Below, one piece after another: positions 29,427 to 36,217 of a stretch of DNA of 44,635 bases. The DNA is from a virus. The stretch spans positions 1-44,635 of the IMG/VR virus record IMGVR_UViG_3300044837_000268; one strand, written 5' to 3'. Position 1 is the first letter of the stretch; every line of letters starts with the position of its first letter. Under the pieces are notes generated by a model that had not been told where the DNA came from, searched no databases, and saw nothing but the letters and a program-made list of their open reading frames with translations. Both the position numbers and the translations under genes were made by a program.

Positions 29427-29887
29427 GGCTGCACCGCCAGTAGTTCGCCCACCGTCAGGGTCATGAACATGGTCCGTCCCCGCAGGCCGTCGGAGCGCTC
29501 CCGGAAGGGCTCGCTGAAGTCGGCTTCGAGGAAAGGAGAGACCATAGGTACCCGCTCTCCCAACGTAGCGTCGGCCAGCGTTGACCCGAGCAGGGTTTCG
29601 GCGAAGGCTTCGAGCTGCTGTTGCGCCGCTTTCTCGCCCTCGTTCCCTTGCTCTTGCTCGACCATGATCGAGAGTTCGATGTCATAGACCTTGAGCCAGG
29701 TTTGCTCGAGCATCGCAAACGGAAACTTCTCCGGTTCGCCAGGAACGCTTCGGATGTGGGCGACTGCTGCCACCACGTCGGGGAGGTCCCCAGATTCGCT
29801 AATCGGGTGAGGGTGGCCGTCGTTGAGTTCGGGCAACTGCTCGCGCGCCCACTCGACGACAGCTTCTGCGACTTCCTGCGAGCTCAA
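29423..29887 (-). CDS. Tail terminator-like protein
   Basis: 154 residues: an N-terminal helix (SSQEVAEAVVEWAREQLPEL) followed by a strand-rich alpha/beta body (AHIRSVPGEPEKFPFAMLEQ, KVYDIELSIMVEQEQGNEGE, FMTLTVGELLAVQP). Position between the gp10-like protein and the major tail protein and the general fold pattern fit the tail terminator (lambda U / HK97 gp10-region) that caps the tail tube. ATGA overlaps on both sides. Confidence 0.6.
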   Translation of the reverse strand: MSSQEVAEAVVEWAREQLPELNDGHPHPISESGDLPDVVAAVAHIRSVPGEPEKFPFAMLEQTWLKVYDIELSIMVEQEQGNEGEKAAQQQLEAFAETLLGSTLADATLGERVPMVSPFLEADFSEPFRERSDGLRGRTMFMTLTVGELLAVQP

Positions 29888-30342
29888 AGGACCCCCTGGA
29901 GCCGGCGCCCGATGCGCTCGGCAGAACGGGCGATCTCCGGTTGAGCAGCGCGGTTGGTGTCATCGGCCCAGTCATGCGTTGGGCGGTAGCCGCGGACCCA
30001 GGCGCGCGGTCCCCAAGGCGTGCTGAGTGCCCGACCATGCCGCGGGTAGATACGGGCCTGGCGGTGACCGAACCGGGTAACGCCGGTGTAGGGGTAGCCC
30101 TGTCGGGATCGGACCGTGGAGCGCACGTCCACACCGACGCCGGCGATGCTTCGGCCGACGACGGCGCGCAAACCTCGCCCCAGGGCACCTGAGCGCCGCG
30201 GCGCCGTCTGGCGGCCGATGCGGACCAGCCGCGGTGCAAGCTCACCCTCGAACTCCTGGCGAATCGCACTGCGGACGGTGCCGCGCTTGACTAGGCGCCG
30301 GCTTTGGTCGACCACCCGCGCTCTGAACGTCACTCGGCCCAT
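29884..30342 (-). CDS. HK97 gp10-like neck/tail completion protein
   Basis: 152 residues, strongly basic. RRLVKRGTVRSAIRQEFEG and RIGRQTAPRRSGALGRGLRA match the helical opening of HK97 gp10-type proteins; RSTVRSRQGYPYTGVTRFGH and the closing ARSAERIGRRLQGVL complete the pattern. It joins head and tail. The ATG at 30342 overlaps the upstream stop (TGATG); a longer frame upstream lies across the preceding gene and is not used. Confidence 0.72.
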   Translation of the reverse strand: MGRVTFRARVVDQSRRLVKRGTVRSAIRQEFEGELAPRLVRIGRQTAPRRSGALGRGLRAVVGRSIAGVGVDVRSTVRSRQGYPYTGVTRFGHRQARIYPRHGRALSTPWGPRAWVRGYRPTHDWADDTNRAAQPEIARSAERIGRRLQGVL

Positions 30343-30671
30343 CAGGATCCCTTCATCTCGGCAAGTCGCAACTCCAGGTGCGGCAGGAAGGCATGGCGCA
30401 CGGCGGCGAGCAGTCCTAGGCGCCGACCTGGGGGGCGCTCTCCGTCGACGGCGCCCTCCAACTCCTCTCGACTCTCCACGATGTACAGGCGCCGGTTCCC
30501 TTGGTCTACCAGCAAGCCGGCCGCTTCGATCTCGGCCTCCCCGCTCCAATTCCAAACCTCGCCAGTGGGCGTCTCCCGCGGGTCGGGCGTCTCCCACACC
30601 GCGAGCCGGATAACGCCCAAGTGCTCGTTTGAGGTCCCGGTGACCGTCGCGAACTTGTCGTAGGGCAGCAT
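30342..30671 (-). CDS. Head closure-like protein
   Basis: 109 residues with strands (DKFATVTGTSNEHLGVIRLA, EAEIEAAGLLVDQGNRRLYI) and a C-terminal basic helix. Small beta proteins in this position, directly after the gp6-like adaptor, serve as head-closure (stopper) proteins in siphophages. It overlaps the adaptor gene by one base. Sequence-level family match is weak, so the call depends mainly on order. Confidence 0.55.
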   Translation of the reverse strand: MLPYDKFATVTGTSNEHLGVIRLAVWETPDPRETPTGEVWNWSGEAEIEAAGLLVDQGNRRLYIVESREELEGAVDGERPPGRRLGLLAAVRHAFLPHLELRLAEMKGS

Positions 30672-31339
30672 CAGGCAAGGGCCCCCGATGGGATGTCCCA
30701 GCGCAGGCCACGCAGTGCCCGGCGAACTCGCGTTGAAATCTCGGGTTCCGAGTCGCTGAGATCGAGCGAGAGAGCACCTTGCGCGATAGAGCCAAGGCCC
30801 AGCGCGCGCGCAGAGCGAACGGTTTCCGAGAGCGGGTGGGCACTCGCTAGCGCCCGGTCCTCCATGTCCAGCCTCAGCGCCGTGGTCACCGCGTCGGGGT
30901 AGTCCTCGTCAGGCCAGCCCCAGACCCCCGAGACCTCGACCGTGCCGGCGCCGGCTGGGAAGAGGAGCCGCACGGTTCCCGTCGCCTCGGCGATCGCGCG
31001 GGTAGCCCAGGAGGATGCGCCGGGTTCCGGCGTGATGTGCAGGCGGTCGTGGCGGGCGCTCAGGGTGACGTCACTCACCGAGAGCCCGCCGTCGGAGACA
31101 CTGAGGTCGGTCAGTTTGGCCAAGCGGCGCGGTAGGTAGACCTGCGTGCCTCCGTCACCGTCGAGCGTGACGGTGACCGGGTCCTCCACGGTGCCGTCGG
31201 CGGTGAAGCTCTGGCGGCAGTGGCGCTCGATGGCCTGGATGGCTTCGGCGAGGAGTGCGTCCTGCTGCTCGGGCTCCAGGTCGGTTAGCTCTTTGACCGT
31301 GGACCCTGCAGCGAGTTCGGCTGTGGTCGGGTAGGCCAT
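30671..31339 (-). CDS. Head-tail adaptor (gp6-like connector)
   Basis: 222 residues. Helices at the N-terminus (YPTTAELAAGSTVKELTDLE, EQQDALLAEAIQAIERHCRQ) give the gp6/gp15 connector pattern, then a beta domain (VTVTLDGDGGTQVYLPRRLA) and a C-terminal helical part (AVTTALRLDMEDRALASAHP). In siphophages these dodecameric adaptors bind below the portal. It is preceded by late promoter L8, placed to start the head-tail joining set. Confidence 0.7.
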   Translation of the reverse strand: MAYPTTAELAAGSTVKELTDLEPEQQDALLAEAIQAIERHCRQSFTADGTVEDPVTVTLDGDGGTQVYLPRRLAKLTDLSVSDGGLSVSDVTLSARHDRLHITPEPGASSWATRAIAEATGTVRLLFPAGAGTVEVSGVWGWPDEDYPDAVTTALRLDMEDRALASAHPLSETVRSARALGLGSIAQGALSLDLSDSEPEISTRVRRALRGLRWDIPSGALA

Positions 31340-31347
31340 CTACGCCG

Positions 31348-31373
31348 ACGGTACGACTGAGGGGTGTTGACCC
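31348..31373 (-). promoter_or_regulatory. Late promoter L8 (connector genes)
   Basis: Box GGGTCAACA (one change in the last base) at 31365-31373, 11 bases, then TACCGT at 31348-31353; ATG at 31339, 25 bases after the box. Confidence 0.7.
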
Positions 31374-31463
31374 CTAGCCGACGCGACGAGATTCGATCCA
31401 CGCGGGGATCGAAAGGAAGCCGAAGAGCGGGGCGAGGTGTTCAAGGCGTCGCTTGATGGCCAC
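31374..31463 (-). CDS. Possible 29-residue peptide
   Basis: A GTG at 31463 behind AGGCGG, ten bases after the decoration gene stop, opens a 29-residue frame (AIKRRLEHLAPLFGFLSIPA followed by WIESRRVG): a basic start, one short hydrophobic segment, basic end. It ends just before late-promoter box L8. It fills most of the 134-base gap between its neighbours. Evidence is limited to the ribosome-binding site and position. Confidence 0.4.
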   Translation of the reverse strand: MAIKRRLEHLAPLFGFLSIPAWIESRRVG

Positions 31464-31473
31464 ACCGTACCGC

Positions 31474-31962
31474 CTACAGCGGCGTGCCGGCCTGCGTGGT
31501 TTCGATCGCCACGCCTTTGCCGGTGCCGGTGAGGCTGGTGACATCGGCGGTGAGCTGCGCGACGTTCTTGTCCACGTACTGGCCGCCGAAGGTGACGACG
31601 TACGGGGTTGATCCGCTGGCATCGCCAGGACCGCCGGTGACCGTGACATCGCCGGACTCGACGTTGCTCAGCGCCTCCAGGGCAGCCCGTAGTTCGGCCG
31701 CCGTGGCGTTGTATTTGAGCGCCGCGGTCTGTTTCCCGGAGAAGGTCCATTTGATCGTCCCGCCTTCGCCTTTGACGGTGGCTTTCTGGACCTCGTCTTT
31801 ACCGGCGTCTTTCACTTTCCCGTCTGCGACCGACGCAGCCTTCGGGAAGGGGTCAGCACCGGTTCCGTCCTTGGTGTGGGGCGGCTCGCCGGCACCGCCG
31901 ACAGGCCAGCCCGAATCTTTGCCGGTGAGGTGGACCCCCGACTTCTCAACGTTGTCGCCCAT
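31474..31962 (-). CDS. Putative capsid decoration protein
   Basis: 162 residues. The N-terminal 60 residues are polar and glycine/lysine-rich; the C-terminal 95 form a beta domain (GGTIKWTFSGKQTAALKYNA, AAELRAALEALSNVESGDVT, GGPGDASGSTPYVVTFGGQY) similar to repeats found in phage head-fibre and decoration proteins that sit on the shell surface. It follows the major capsid gene by 14 bases, the usual position of such genes. Exact type is not certain. Confidence 0.62.
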   Translation of the reverse strand: MGDNVEKSGVHLTGKDSGWPVGGAGEPPHTKDGTGADPFPKAASVADGKVKDAGKDEVQKATVKGEGGTIKWTFSGKQTAALKYNATAAELRAALEALSNVESGDVTVTGGPGDASGSTPYVVTFGGQYVDKNVAQLTADVTSLTGTGKGVAIETTQAGTPL

Positions 31963-31976
31963 CTAGAGCGTCACCC

Positions 31977-32981
31977 CTATTCGCCGGTCGGGATAGCGCT
32001 GAGTTCGTCGGCGTAGGCCACCGCGTCATCCTCGACGACGATCAGATCACGTTTGATGAAGAAGACGTGGCCGTCCTTGCGCCGGGTCGTCAGCTCCCAG
32101 TCCTGGCCCGCCTTGACCGTGTAGCGCTCAATGTCCCAGGTGATGACCTCGCAGACGTTCTGCGGATCAAACAGGGTGATCAGGTCGTCTGGGAAACCGG
32201 GGATACCGGGGATCGTCGCGCCGCCGTTCGTGCTGGAGGTCGCGATGAAGGGCGGGATGCCCAGCGGGAAGAGATCCTTGGCGGTCAGAGCAGCGTCGCC
32301 GACGGCGGTTTCGCGCTGCACCAGCGACTCGATCCAGGTGACCCAGCGTGCAGGCGACATGCCCCAGCGCAGACGACCGGTGTTGATGTACTTGGTTGGG
32401 GTGGCATACAGCAGAGCAAAGAAGAGCGCCGTGTCCATGGCGCCTTTCAGTTCGTTGCCCCCGGAGTCTTTGACTTTCCCGCCTTTGACGTGATGCGTGT
32501 CGGCAGAGTCGGTGATCAGCTTGACGAACCCGTCGTCCTCTTTGAGCATCGGGTCGGCGCTTTCCTCGTCGCCGTTGATGCGGAGGTCGTCGAGATCAAG
32601 GGCGAACTGGTTGGTGATCAGATCCAGGATCTTGGCTTCCGCTGAATCGCCCTCGAGGTTCTCGTGTTTGAAGTTCCGGGTGATCTCGATGGGCAGCCAC
32701 AGCTCGCCGGCGTCGTACAGCACTTCGCCGGTGTTGACGCCGGCCCGGTAGCCGTCGTCGGTGTTCTCTTTGTGGCCGCGAAGCAGTCGGCGACCGACCC
32801 CGATCTTGTCAATGGTCCCTTTCGGCGCACGGCGCCGCTCGATGCGGATCTGTGCCCCGAAGGACGACTTGTCCTGAATTTCCTGGATGAAAGCATCGGA
32901 CTGCGAGTCGTTCAGCTGACCGCCCGCGCCGGTTTCAATCGCGGCTTTCGCTACCTCGACAAGTGCGGCTGCGTTATCCAT
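31977..32981 (-). CDS. Major capsid protein
   Basis: 334 residues. The sequence has the HK97-fold pattern in the P2/phi-type major capsid family: an N-terminal helix (LVEVAKAAIETGAGGQLNDS), IERRRAPKGTIDKIGVGRRL, an E-loop-like region with LWLPIEITRNFKHENLEG, a spine helix near AKILDLITNQFALDLDD, and a P-domain end (WELTTRRKDGHVFFIKRDLIVVE, given in part). It follows the scaffold region directly and precedes decoration protein, as expected. Transcription is probably driven by L7 within the protease-scaffold gene. Confidence 0.85.
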   Translation of the reverse strand: MDNAAALVEVAKAAIETGAGGQLNDSQSDAFIQEIQDKSSFGAQIRIERRRAPKGTIDKIGVGRRLLRGHKENTDDGYRAGVNTGEVLYDAGELWLPIEITRNFKHENLEGDSAEAKILDLITNQFALDLDDLRINGDEESADPMLKEDDGFVKLITDSADTHHVKGGKVKDSGGNELKGAMDTALFFALLYATPTKYINTGRLRWGMSPARWVTWIESLVQRETAVGDAALTAKDLFPLGIPPFIATSSTNGGATIPGIPGFPDDLITLFDPQNVCEVITWDIERYTVKAGQDWELTTRRKDGHVFFIKRDLIVVEDDAVAYADELSAIPTGE

Positions 32982-33305
32982 TTAACCCATTACCCCCGCC
33001 AGCGCCGGATTGACGCCTTTGCTTTCAAACGCTTTGGCGACTGCCTCAGCGTCCTGTTTGGTGACGGTGGTCTCCGTCTCGGTCTGCGTGGTGCCGCCAT
33101 CGCCGAGTTTGGCGATGTCCTCACCGAGCTTCTTGACCGAATCCGTGACCTCGCCAAGCTGTTTGTTCAGCTCCTCGGCGGTCGGCGCTTTATCCTCGGT
33201 CTCAGCCTCGGACTTCTCGATGAGCTTGGTGACGCCATCGCCGATCTTTTCGACGGCCGTCTCCAGCTTCTCGATGCGCGCGGTCTCTTTGTCGGTCAGG
33301 CCCAT
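32982..33305 (-). CDS. Nested scaffolding protein (internal start)
   Basis: The last 107 residues of the protease gene from ATG 33305, preceded by an AGAGGA ribosome-binding site and by late promoter L7. The peptide is a typical scaffold: fully helical, charged (RIEKLETAVEKIGDGVTKLI, GEVTDSVKKLGEDIAKLGDG) with a C-terminal capsid-contact-like helix. Nested scaffold genes within the protease gene are known from lambda (C/Nu3). Another potential start, GTG 33668 after L6, would give 228 residues. Confidence 0.68.
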   Translation of the reverse strand: MGLTDKETARIEKLETAVEKIGDGVTKLIEKSEAETEDKAPTAEELNKQLGEVTDSVKKLGEDIAKLGDGGTTQTETETTVTKQDAEAVAKAFESKGVNPALAGVMG

Positions 33306-34634
33306 GTCGGTGTCCTCTCGATCGAAGGTAGGCATTTGCGGCGTTGACCCGTCCAGAGCCACGCCCAGAGCGTCGGCCCGCTGCGCCTTCTCGACGGGGA
33401 CCGTGTCCAACTTGTCGAGTGCCCACGCCTTGAACTCATCGCACGACTCGGTGATGAGGGCGATGGGGTCGGCCTCCTCGCCGGGGGCGGGGAAGAAGGC
33501 ATTGGAAACGGCCTCGCGGAAGGCGTTGAAGGCTTCCGGCAACATCTCGTCGAACTCCCGGCGGGCAATGATCTCGCCGAAGGTGCGGTGGGTCTTCTCG
33601 ACTGCGATCTCCTCCTCGGAGAGGCCGACCTTTTTGGCAATCCGTTGAAGCAGGGTTTCCTCGGCCACGGAACCGACGCTACGGCTGCCCCGCGTTGACC
33701 CGTTCGCCTTGGCGAGGTAGGCGTCGATGCCGGCAACGGTCTCAAAGCGCTCGCCCTTGGCCTTCTTCACGCCAACCGATTTCTTCTTGGCCTCCCACTC
33801 TGCGACCGCGGCGCACATGCGGGCCTGGGCCGGTTTAGAGACCTTCACCTTGCCGCCGAATGCGGTGCCGGTGGCACACCCCTTCTTCGCCCAGTTCACG
33901 GCGGTGGCGATGGCTGCAGAGATCGGCCGGCCTCGCTCGGAATGCAGATGGCGGGCGGCACGGTCGATTAGATCCGGCAGCCCGCCGGCCTCGTCGACCC
34001 AGTTCGACTTGCCGGGCTTCTTGTCCAGGCCCGGGAGTGCCTTTCCGGCGCCCTTCTTCAGCGTCCCCTTCTTCGGGTGCAGTAGACAAGCGTCACAGGC
34101 GGCGTGGTCGTCGTCTTCGCTGGCCTTCTCGACCAGTTCGCGCCGGGCCATGCCCTCAATCGAGATCCCGGTGAACTCGCCCTTGTCGATCGCCTGCCTG
34201 CCCTCGTCGCTCGGAGCGATGGCGATGTACCAGGAGCCTTTGGCGATCGTCTCGCCGTTGACGGTGAAGTCGTCGAGAGCAACGGCGTTCTCTACGAGCT
34301 GGCCGTAGGGCTCGAGGGATTCGTGCAGCTTATTCACCAGCCCGCCGTTCCTCATGAAACGGTGGGCGGCCTTGCGGATCTCGTCCTCGTCAGCCCAGCG
34401 GTCCAGCGTGTGCGGTTCCTCGGCCCCGATGCCCGGGCCCTCGTGCCACCCCGGCTCGGCCACCACGCAGTAGGCAACCGACCAGTCCTCGGACTTCAGC
34501 AGGGGGCGCGTGTCGGTCAGCACCTCGGCCTGCTCGCCGTCGGACTTAGTGAGGAAGAAGCGCTTGCGGTTGGCGCCCTTATCGACGATGGAGATCGCCC
34601 GGATATCGGCGTCGCGGATTAGGTTGACGGGCAT
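32982..34634 (-). CDS. Protease (XkdF-like)/DUF6582/scaffold polyprotein
   Basis: 550 residues from ATG 34634 (GGAGGCGTG just upstream; TGATG overlap with the HNH stop). Residues 1-190 match the XkdF-type putative prohead protease (NLIRDADIRAISIVDKGANR ... GEFTGISIEGMARRELVEKA). Residues about 205-290 are a DUF6582-like unit (SNWVDEAGGLPDLIDRAARH ... ARMCAAVAEWEAKKK). The last 240 residues are helical, Glu/Lys-rich, and resemble scaffolding protein (MGLTDKETARIEKLETAVEK ... GVNPALAGVMG). Two late-promoter boxes lie inside the gene, at 33693 and 33342, each ahead of an in-frame start. Confidence 0.82.
   Translation of the reverse strand: MPVNLIRDADIRAISIVDKGANRKRFFLTKSDGEQAEVLTDTRPLLKSEDWSVAYCVVAEPGWHEGPGIGAEEPHTLDRWADEDEIRKAAHRFMRNGGLVNKLHESLEPYGQLVENAVALDDFTVNGETIAKGSWYIAIAPSDEGRQAIDKGEFTGISIEGMARRELVEKASEDDDHAACDACLLHPKKGTLKKGAGKALPGLDKKPGKSNWVDEAGGLPDLIDRAARHLHSERGRPISAAIATAVNWAKKGCATGTAFGGKVKVSKPAQARMCAAVAEWEAKKKSVGVKKAKGERFETVAGIDAYLAKANGSTRGSRSVGSVAEETLLQRIAKKVGLSEEEIAVEKTHRTFGEIIARREFDEMLPEAFNAFREAVSNAFFPAPGEEADPIALITESCDEFKAWALDKLDTVPVEKAQRADALGVALDGSTPQMPTFDREDTDMGLTDKETARIEKLETAVEKIGDGVTKLIEKSEAETEDKAPTAEELNKQLGEVTDSVKKLGEDIAKLGDGGTTQTETETTVTKQDAEAVAKAFESKGVNPALAGVMG
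33325..33350 (-). promoter_or_regulatory. Late promoter L7 (scaffold and capsid)
   Basis: Box GGGTCAACG at 33342-33350, 11 bases, then TACCTT at 33325-33330, the same hexamer as L9. It lies within coding sequence, 36 bases before ATG 33305, and should supply mRNA for scaffold and capsid. Confidence 0.72.
33676..33701 (-). promoter_or_regulatory. Late promoter L6 (internal)
   Basis: Box GGGTCAACG at 33693-33701, 11 bases, then TAGCGT at 33676-33681; the in-frame GTG at 33668 starts 24 bases after the box, the spacing seen for L1 and L2. Confidence 0.7.
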
Positions 34635-35080
34635 CACGCCTCCTTCGGGAGTCGGAAGGGACGCTGGCGGTACTGGCGGCAGCGTCCCCGCCCCCGGCTG
34701 AGCCATGCCACGCAAACGAGCCGGTCTGGGCGCCGGGCGGGCGGCGAGGCGAAATGGAAAACGCTGCCTAAGAAGTGGAGCAGCGGAGTGCGGCCCTTGG
34801 CGCGATTGCATTGCACGCAGGCGCCGGTGAGGTTGGTCACGGCGTCCGGCCCGCCACCCGCTTTCGGGTCGATGTGGTCGATGGTTCCGCCCGACTGCCC
34901 ACAGTAGGCACAGGAGTCGCGGCGAAGAACCGCTCGGAACGCCCCCGGCGCGTACTTGGTCGGCGACAGATTCAGGAACTCATCCAGCGACTCGATCTGC
35001 CGCCGACGACGCTTTGGCCGCATCGGTTCGCCGAGCAAGGCGTGGATTTCGTGGAGGTTTTTGACGGACGCCGGGGTCAC
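34634..35080 (-). CDS. HNH endonuclease
   Basis: 148 residues from GTG 35080. The HNH core is clear: CAYCGQSGGTIDHIDPKAGG with Cys58 and Cys61, then NLTGACVQCNRAKG with the second cysteine pair and Asn. A basic C-terminal tail follows. The frame extends upstream across the phage tRNA (its first codons would be a translation of the T-arm), so that start is rejected; late promoter L5 places the transcript start at the GTG. HNH enzymes in head regions often aid terminase cleavage at packaging; a homing type is the alternative. Confidence 0.82.
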   Translation of the reverse strand: MTPASVKNLHEIHALLGEPMRPKRRRRQIESLDEFLNLSPTKYAPGAFRAVLRRDSCAYCGQSGGTIDHIDPKAGGGPDAVTNLTGACVQCNRAKGRTPLLHFLGSVFHFASPPARRPDRLVCVAWLSRGRGRCRQYRQRPFRLPKEA

Positions 35081-35086
35081 AGATCC

Positions 35087-35112
35087 AGCCTGCCGCGACC
35101 CCGCGTTGACCC
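35087..35112 (-). promoter_or_regulatory. Late promoter L5 (HNH and protease)
   Basis: Box GGGTCAACG at 35104-35112, 11 bases, then CAGGCT at 35087-35092; GTG at 35080 is 23 bases after the box. Confidence 0.72.
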
Positions 35113-35176
35113 GAGAGCATGGAGAGGGACCGCCCTCGCCCTCCGGAGTGACGGTCCCGTGATCGGCCGGAGCCGA

Positions 35177-35250
35177 TAGCGGTGGCCGGATTCGAACCGG
35201 CGACCTCCGGCGCATGAGGCCGGCGCGCTGCCTGGCTGCGCTACACCGCG
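35177..35250 (-). tRNA. Phage tRNA, anticodon CAT (Met/fMet/Ile2-like)
   Basis: A 74-base cloverleaf: acceptor strands CGCGGTG and CACCGCT pair at six positions but C1-U72 is unpaired; D stem GCGC/GCGC; anticodon stem CCGGC/GCCGG with loop CTCATGC; variable AGGTC; T stem GCCGG/CCGGC with loop TTCGAAT; discriminator A. The mismatch at 1:72 is the hallmark that formylase uses to recognise initiator tRNA, although initiators normally have C1-A72 and three GC pairs in the anticodon stem (here two, with the third reversed). G37 next to U36 is unusual. CCA is not encoded. It has its own late promoter (L4). Confidence 0.8.
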
Positions 35251-35262
35251 TCGCAGGGAATG

Positions 35263-35289
35263 AAGCTAGAAGACGGCGGGCGTTGACCC
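35263..35289 (-). promoter_or_regulatory. Late promoter L4 (phage tRNA)
   Basis: Box GGGTCAACG at 35281-35289, 12 bases, then TAGCTT at 35263-35268; transcription should begin near 35256, six bases ahead of the tRNA. Because it serves an RNA gene, the box is unlikely to be a translation signal. Confidence 0.72.
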
Positions 35290-35293
35290 TTGG

Positions 35294-36217
35294 TCAGACG
35301 AACAGCGGGTTATTGACGGCCTGCTTGAAAGCAGAGAGCGCAGCGGGGTTCGTCCCCGAAGTGTCTAGCGTGAAGTCGCCTTCTCCTTCGGCCGTGTGAT
35401 CCCGGTCGAAGTAGCAGACGGACTCCAGCCCTTTCGCATAGAGGCCAAGATTCGTCAGCCAGGCCGCCTTGTTGAGTCGCACATCCTCCGCTACACCGAC
35501 CTCACAGATCATCACCGGCTTGGTCGCGCTGATTGCCGGAATCGCGGCGCGGCTAGGCCCAAAGAGATCAGATGGCTGGCGAACGCTCTCTTTCAACGTC
35601 ATGTAGCCGTCGAGGCCGATGAGGTCCACGTAGGCATCGCCGGGGTAGAACGTGGTGGGGTCGGCGACGTTGGCCGAACCCAGCCCCCAGACGTTCGGAT
35701 TCCAGCACCAGCGGATGTTCGTGGCGCCTTTCGCCCGCATGAAGTCCACGACGTAGCGCCAGCCAGCGATGAAGCTGGCGGCCGACTCGTCGCCGTTGCC
35801 GTACGCGTACCACATGCCATTGAACTCATGGCAGAGGCGGACAATCACCGGTTTGCCGTAGGTGACCATCTTGGCCGCCTCGGCTTCCATGTAGGAATCG
35901 AGCGCTCCGCCAATGACGGCACCCAGCGTCCCGTTCAGGCCGGTCCCCTGGGGGTTCGCCGTCATCTGCCAGGCGAGCAGCAGCTCGGCGCCTACTGCAT
36001 CTGCGTCCGCCTTGTCGCTCGGGAAGGCCAGCACCTGGTTAAAGCCGCGAAAGACCATCATCAGGTCAACTTTGCGTGGCGCGATCGAGGCGTTGAATGC
36101 GGTGATGTCGACGGCTTTCGGCGTGGCGCTCGTGATCACGCCAAGCTTCACAGGGGTGTAGGGCGCTGCACTGGCTCCCCGGGCCGGCGCCGAGCGCCTG
36201 TGGTGACGTCGCCGCAT
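35294..36217 (-). CDS. GH26-like beta-glycosidase (mannanase-type fold)
   Basis: 307 residues. A basic N-terminus leads into a TIM-barrel resembling glycoside hydrolase family 26: IVRLCHEFNGMWYAYG carries the His130-Glu131 pair (acid/base), IRWCWNPNVWG the aromatic-Asn motif, LIGLDGYM a late strand, and PVMICEVGVAED the nucleophile candidate Glu239. Such enzymes cut beta-mannan or related glycans. No signal peptide is visible, so it is more likely carried by the virion and used on surface polysaccharides than secreted. The start overlaps the previous stop. Substrate cannot be read from the sequence. Confidence 0.75.
   Translation of the reverse strand: MRRRHHRRSAPARGASAAPYTPVKLGVITSATPKAVDITAFNASIAPRKVDLMMVFRGFNQVLAFPSDKADADAVGAELLLAWQMTANPQGTGLNGTLGAVIGGALDSYMEAEAAKMVTYGKPVIVRLCHEFNGMWYAYGNGDESAASFIAGWRYVVDFMRAKGATNIRWCWNPNVWGLGSANVADPTTFYPGDAYVDLIGLDGYMTLKESVRQPSDLFGPSRAAIPAISATKPVMICEVGVAEDVRLNKAAWLTNLGLYAKGLESVCYFDRDHTAEGEGDFTLDTSGTNPAALSAFKQAVNNPLFV

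Noticed and set aside
33008-33016. GCGTCAATC upstream of the capsid gene as a fourteenth late box
   Set aside because: Three mismatches and no hexamer at the right distance; capsid is more likely served by L7.
35081-35215. Upstream extension of the HNH gene
   Set aside because: Its first codons are the complement of the tRNA T-arm (a common artefact), and promoter L5 places the start at 35080.
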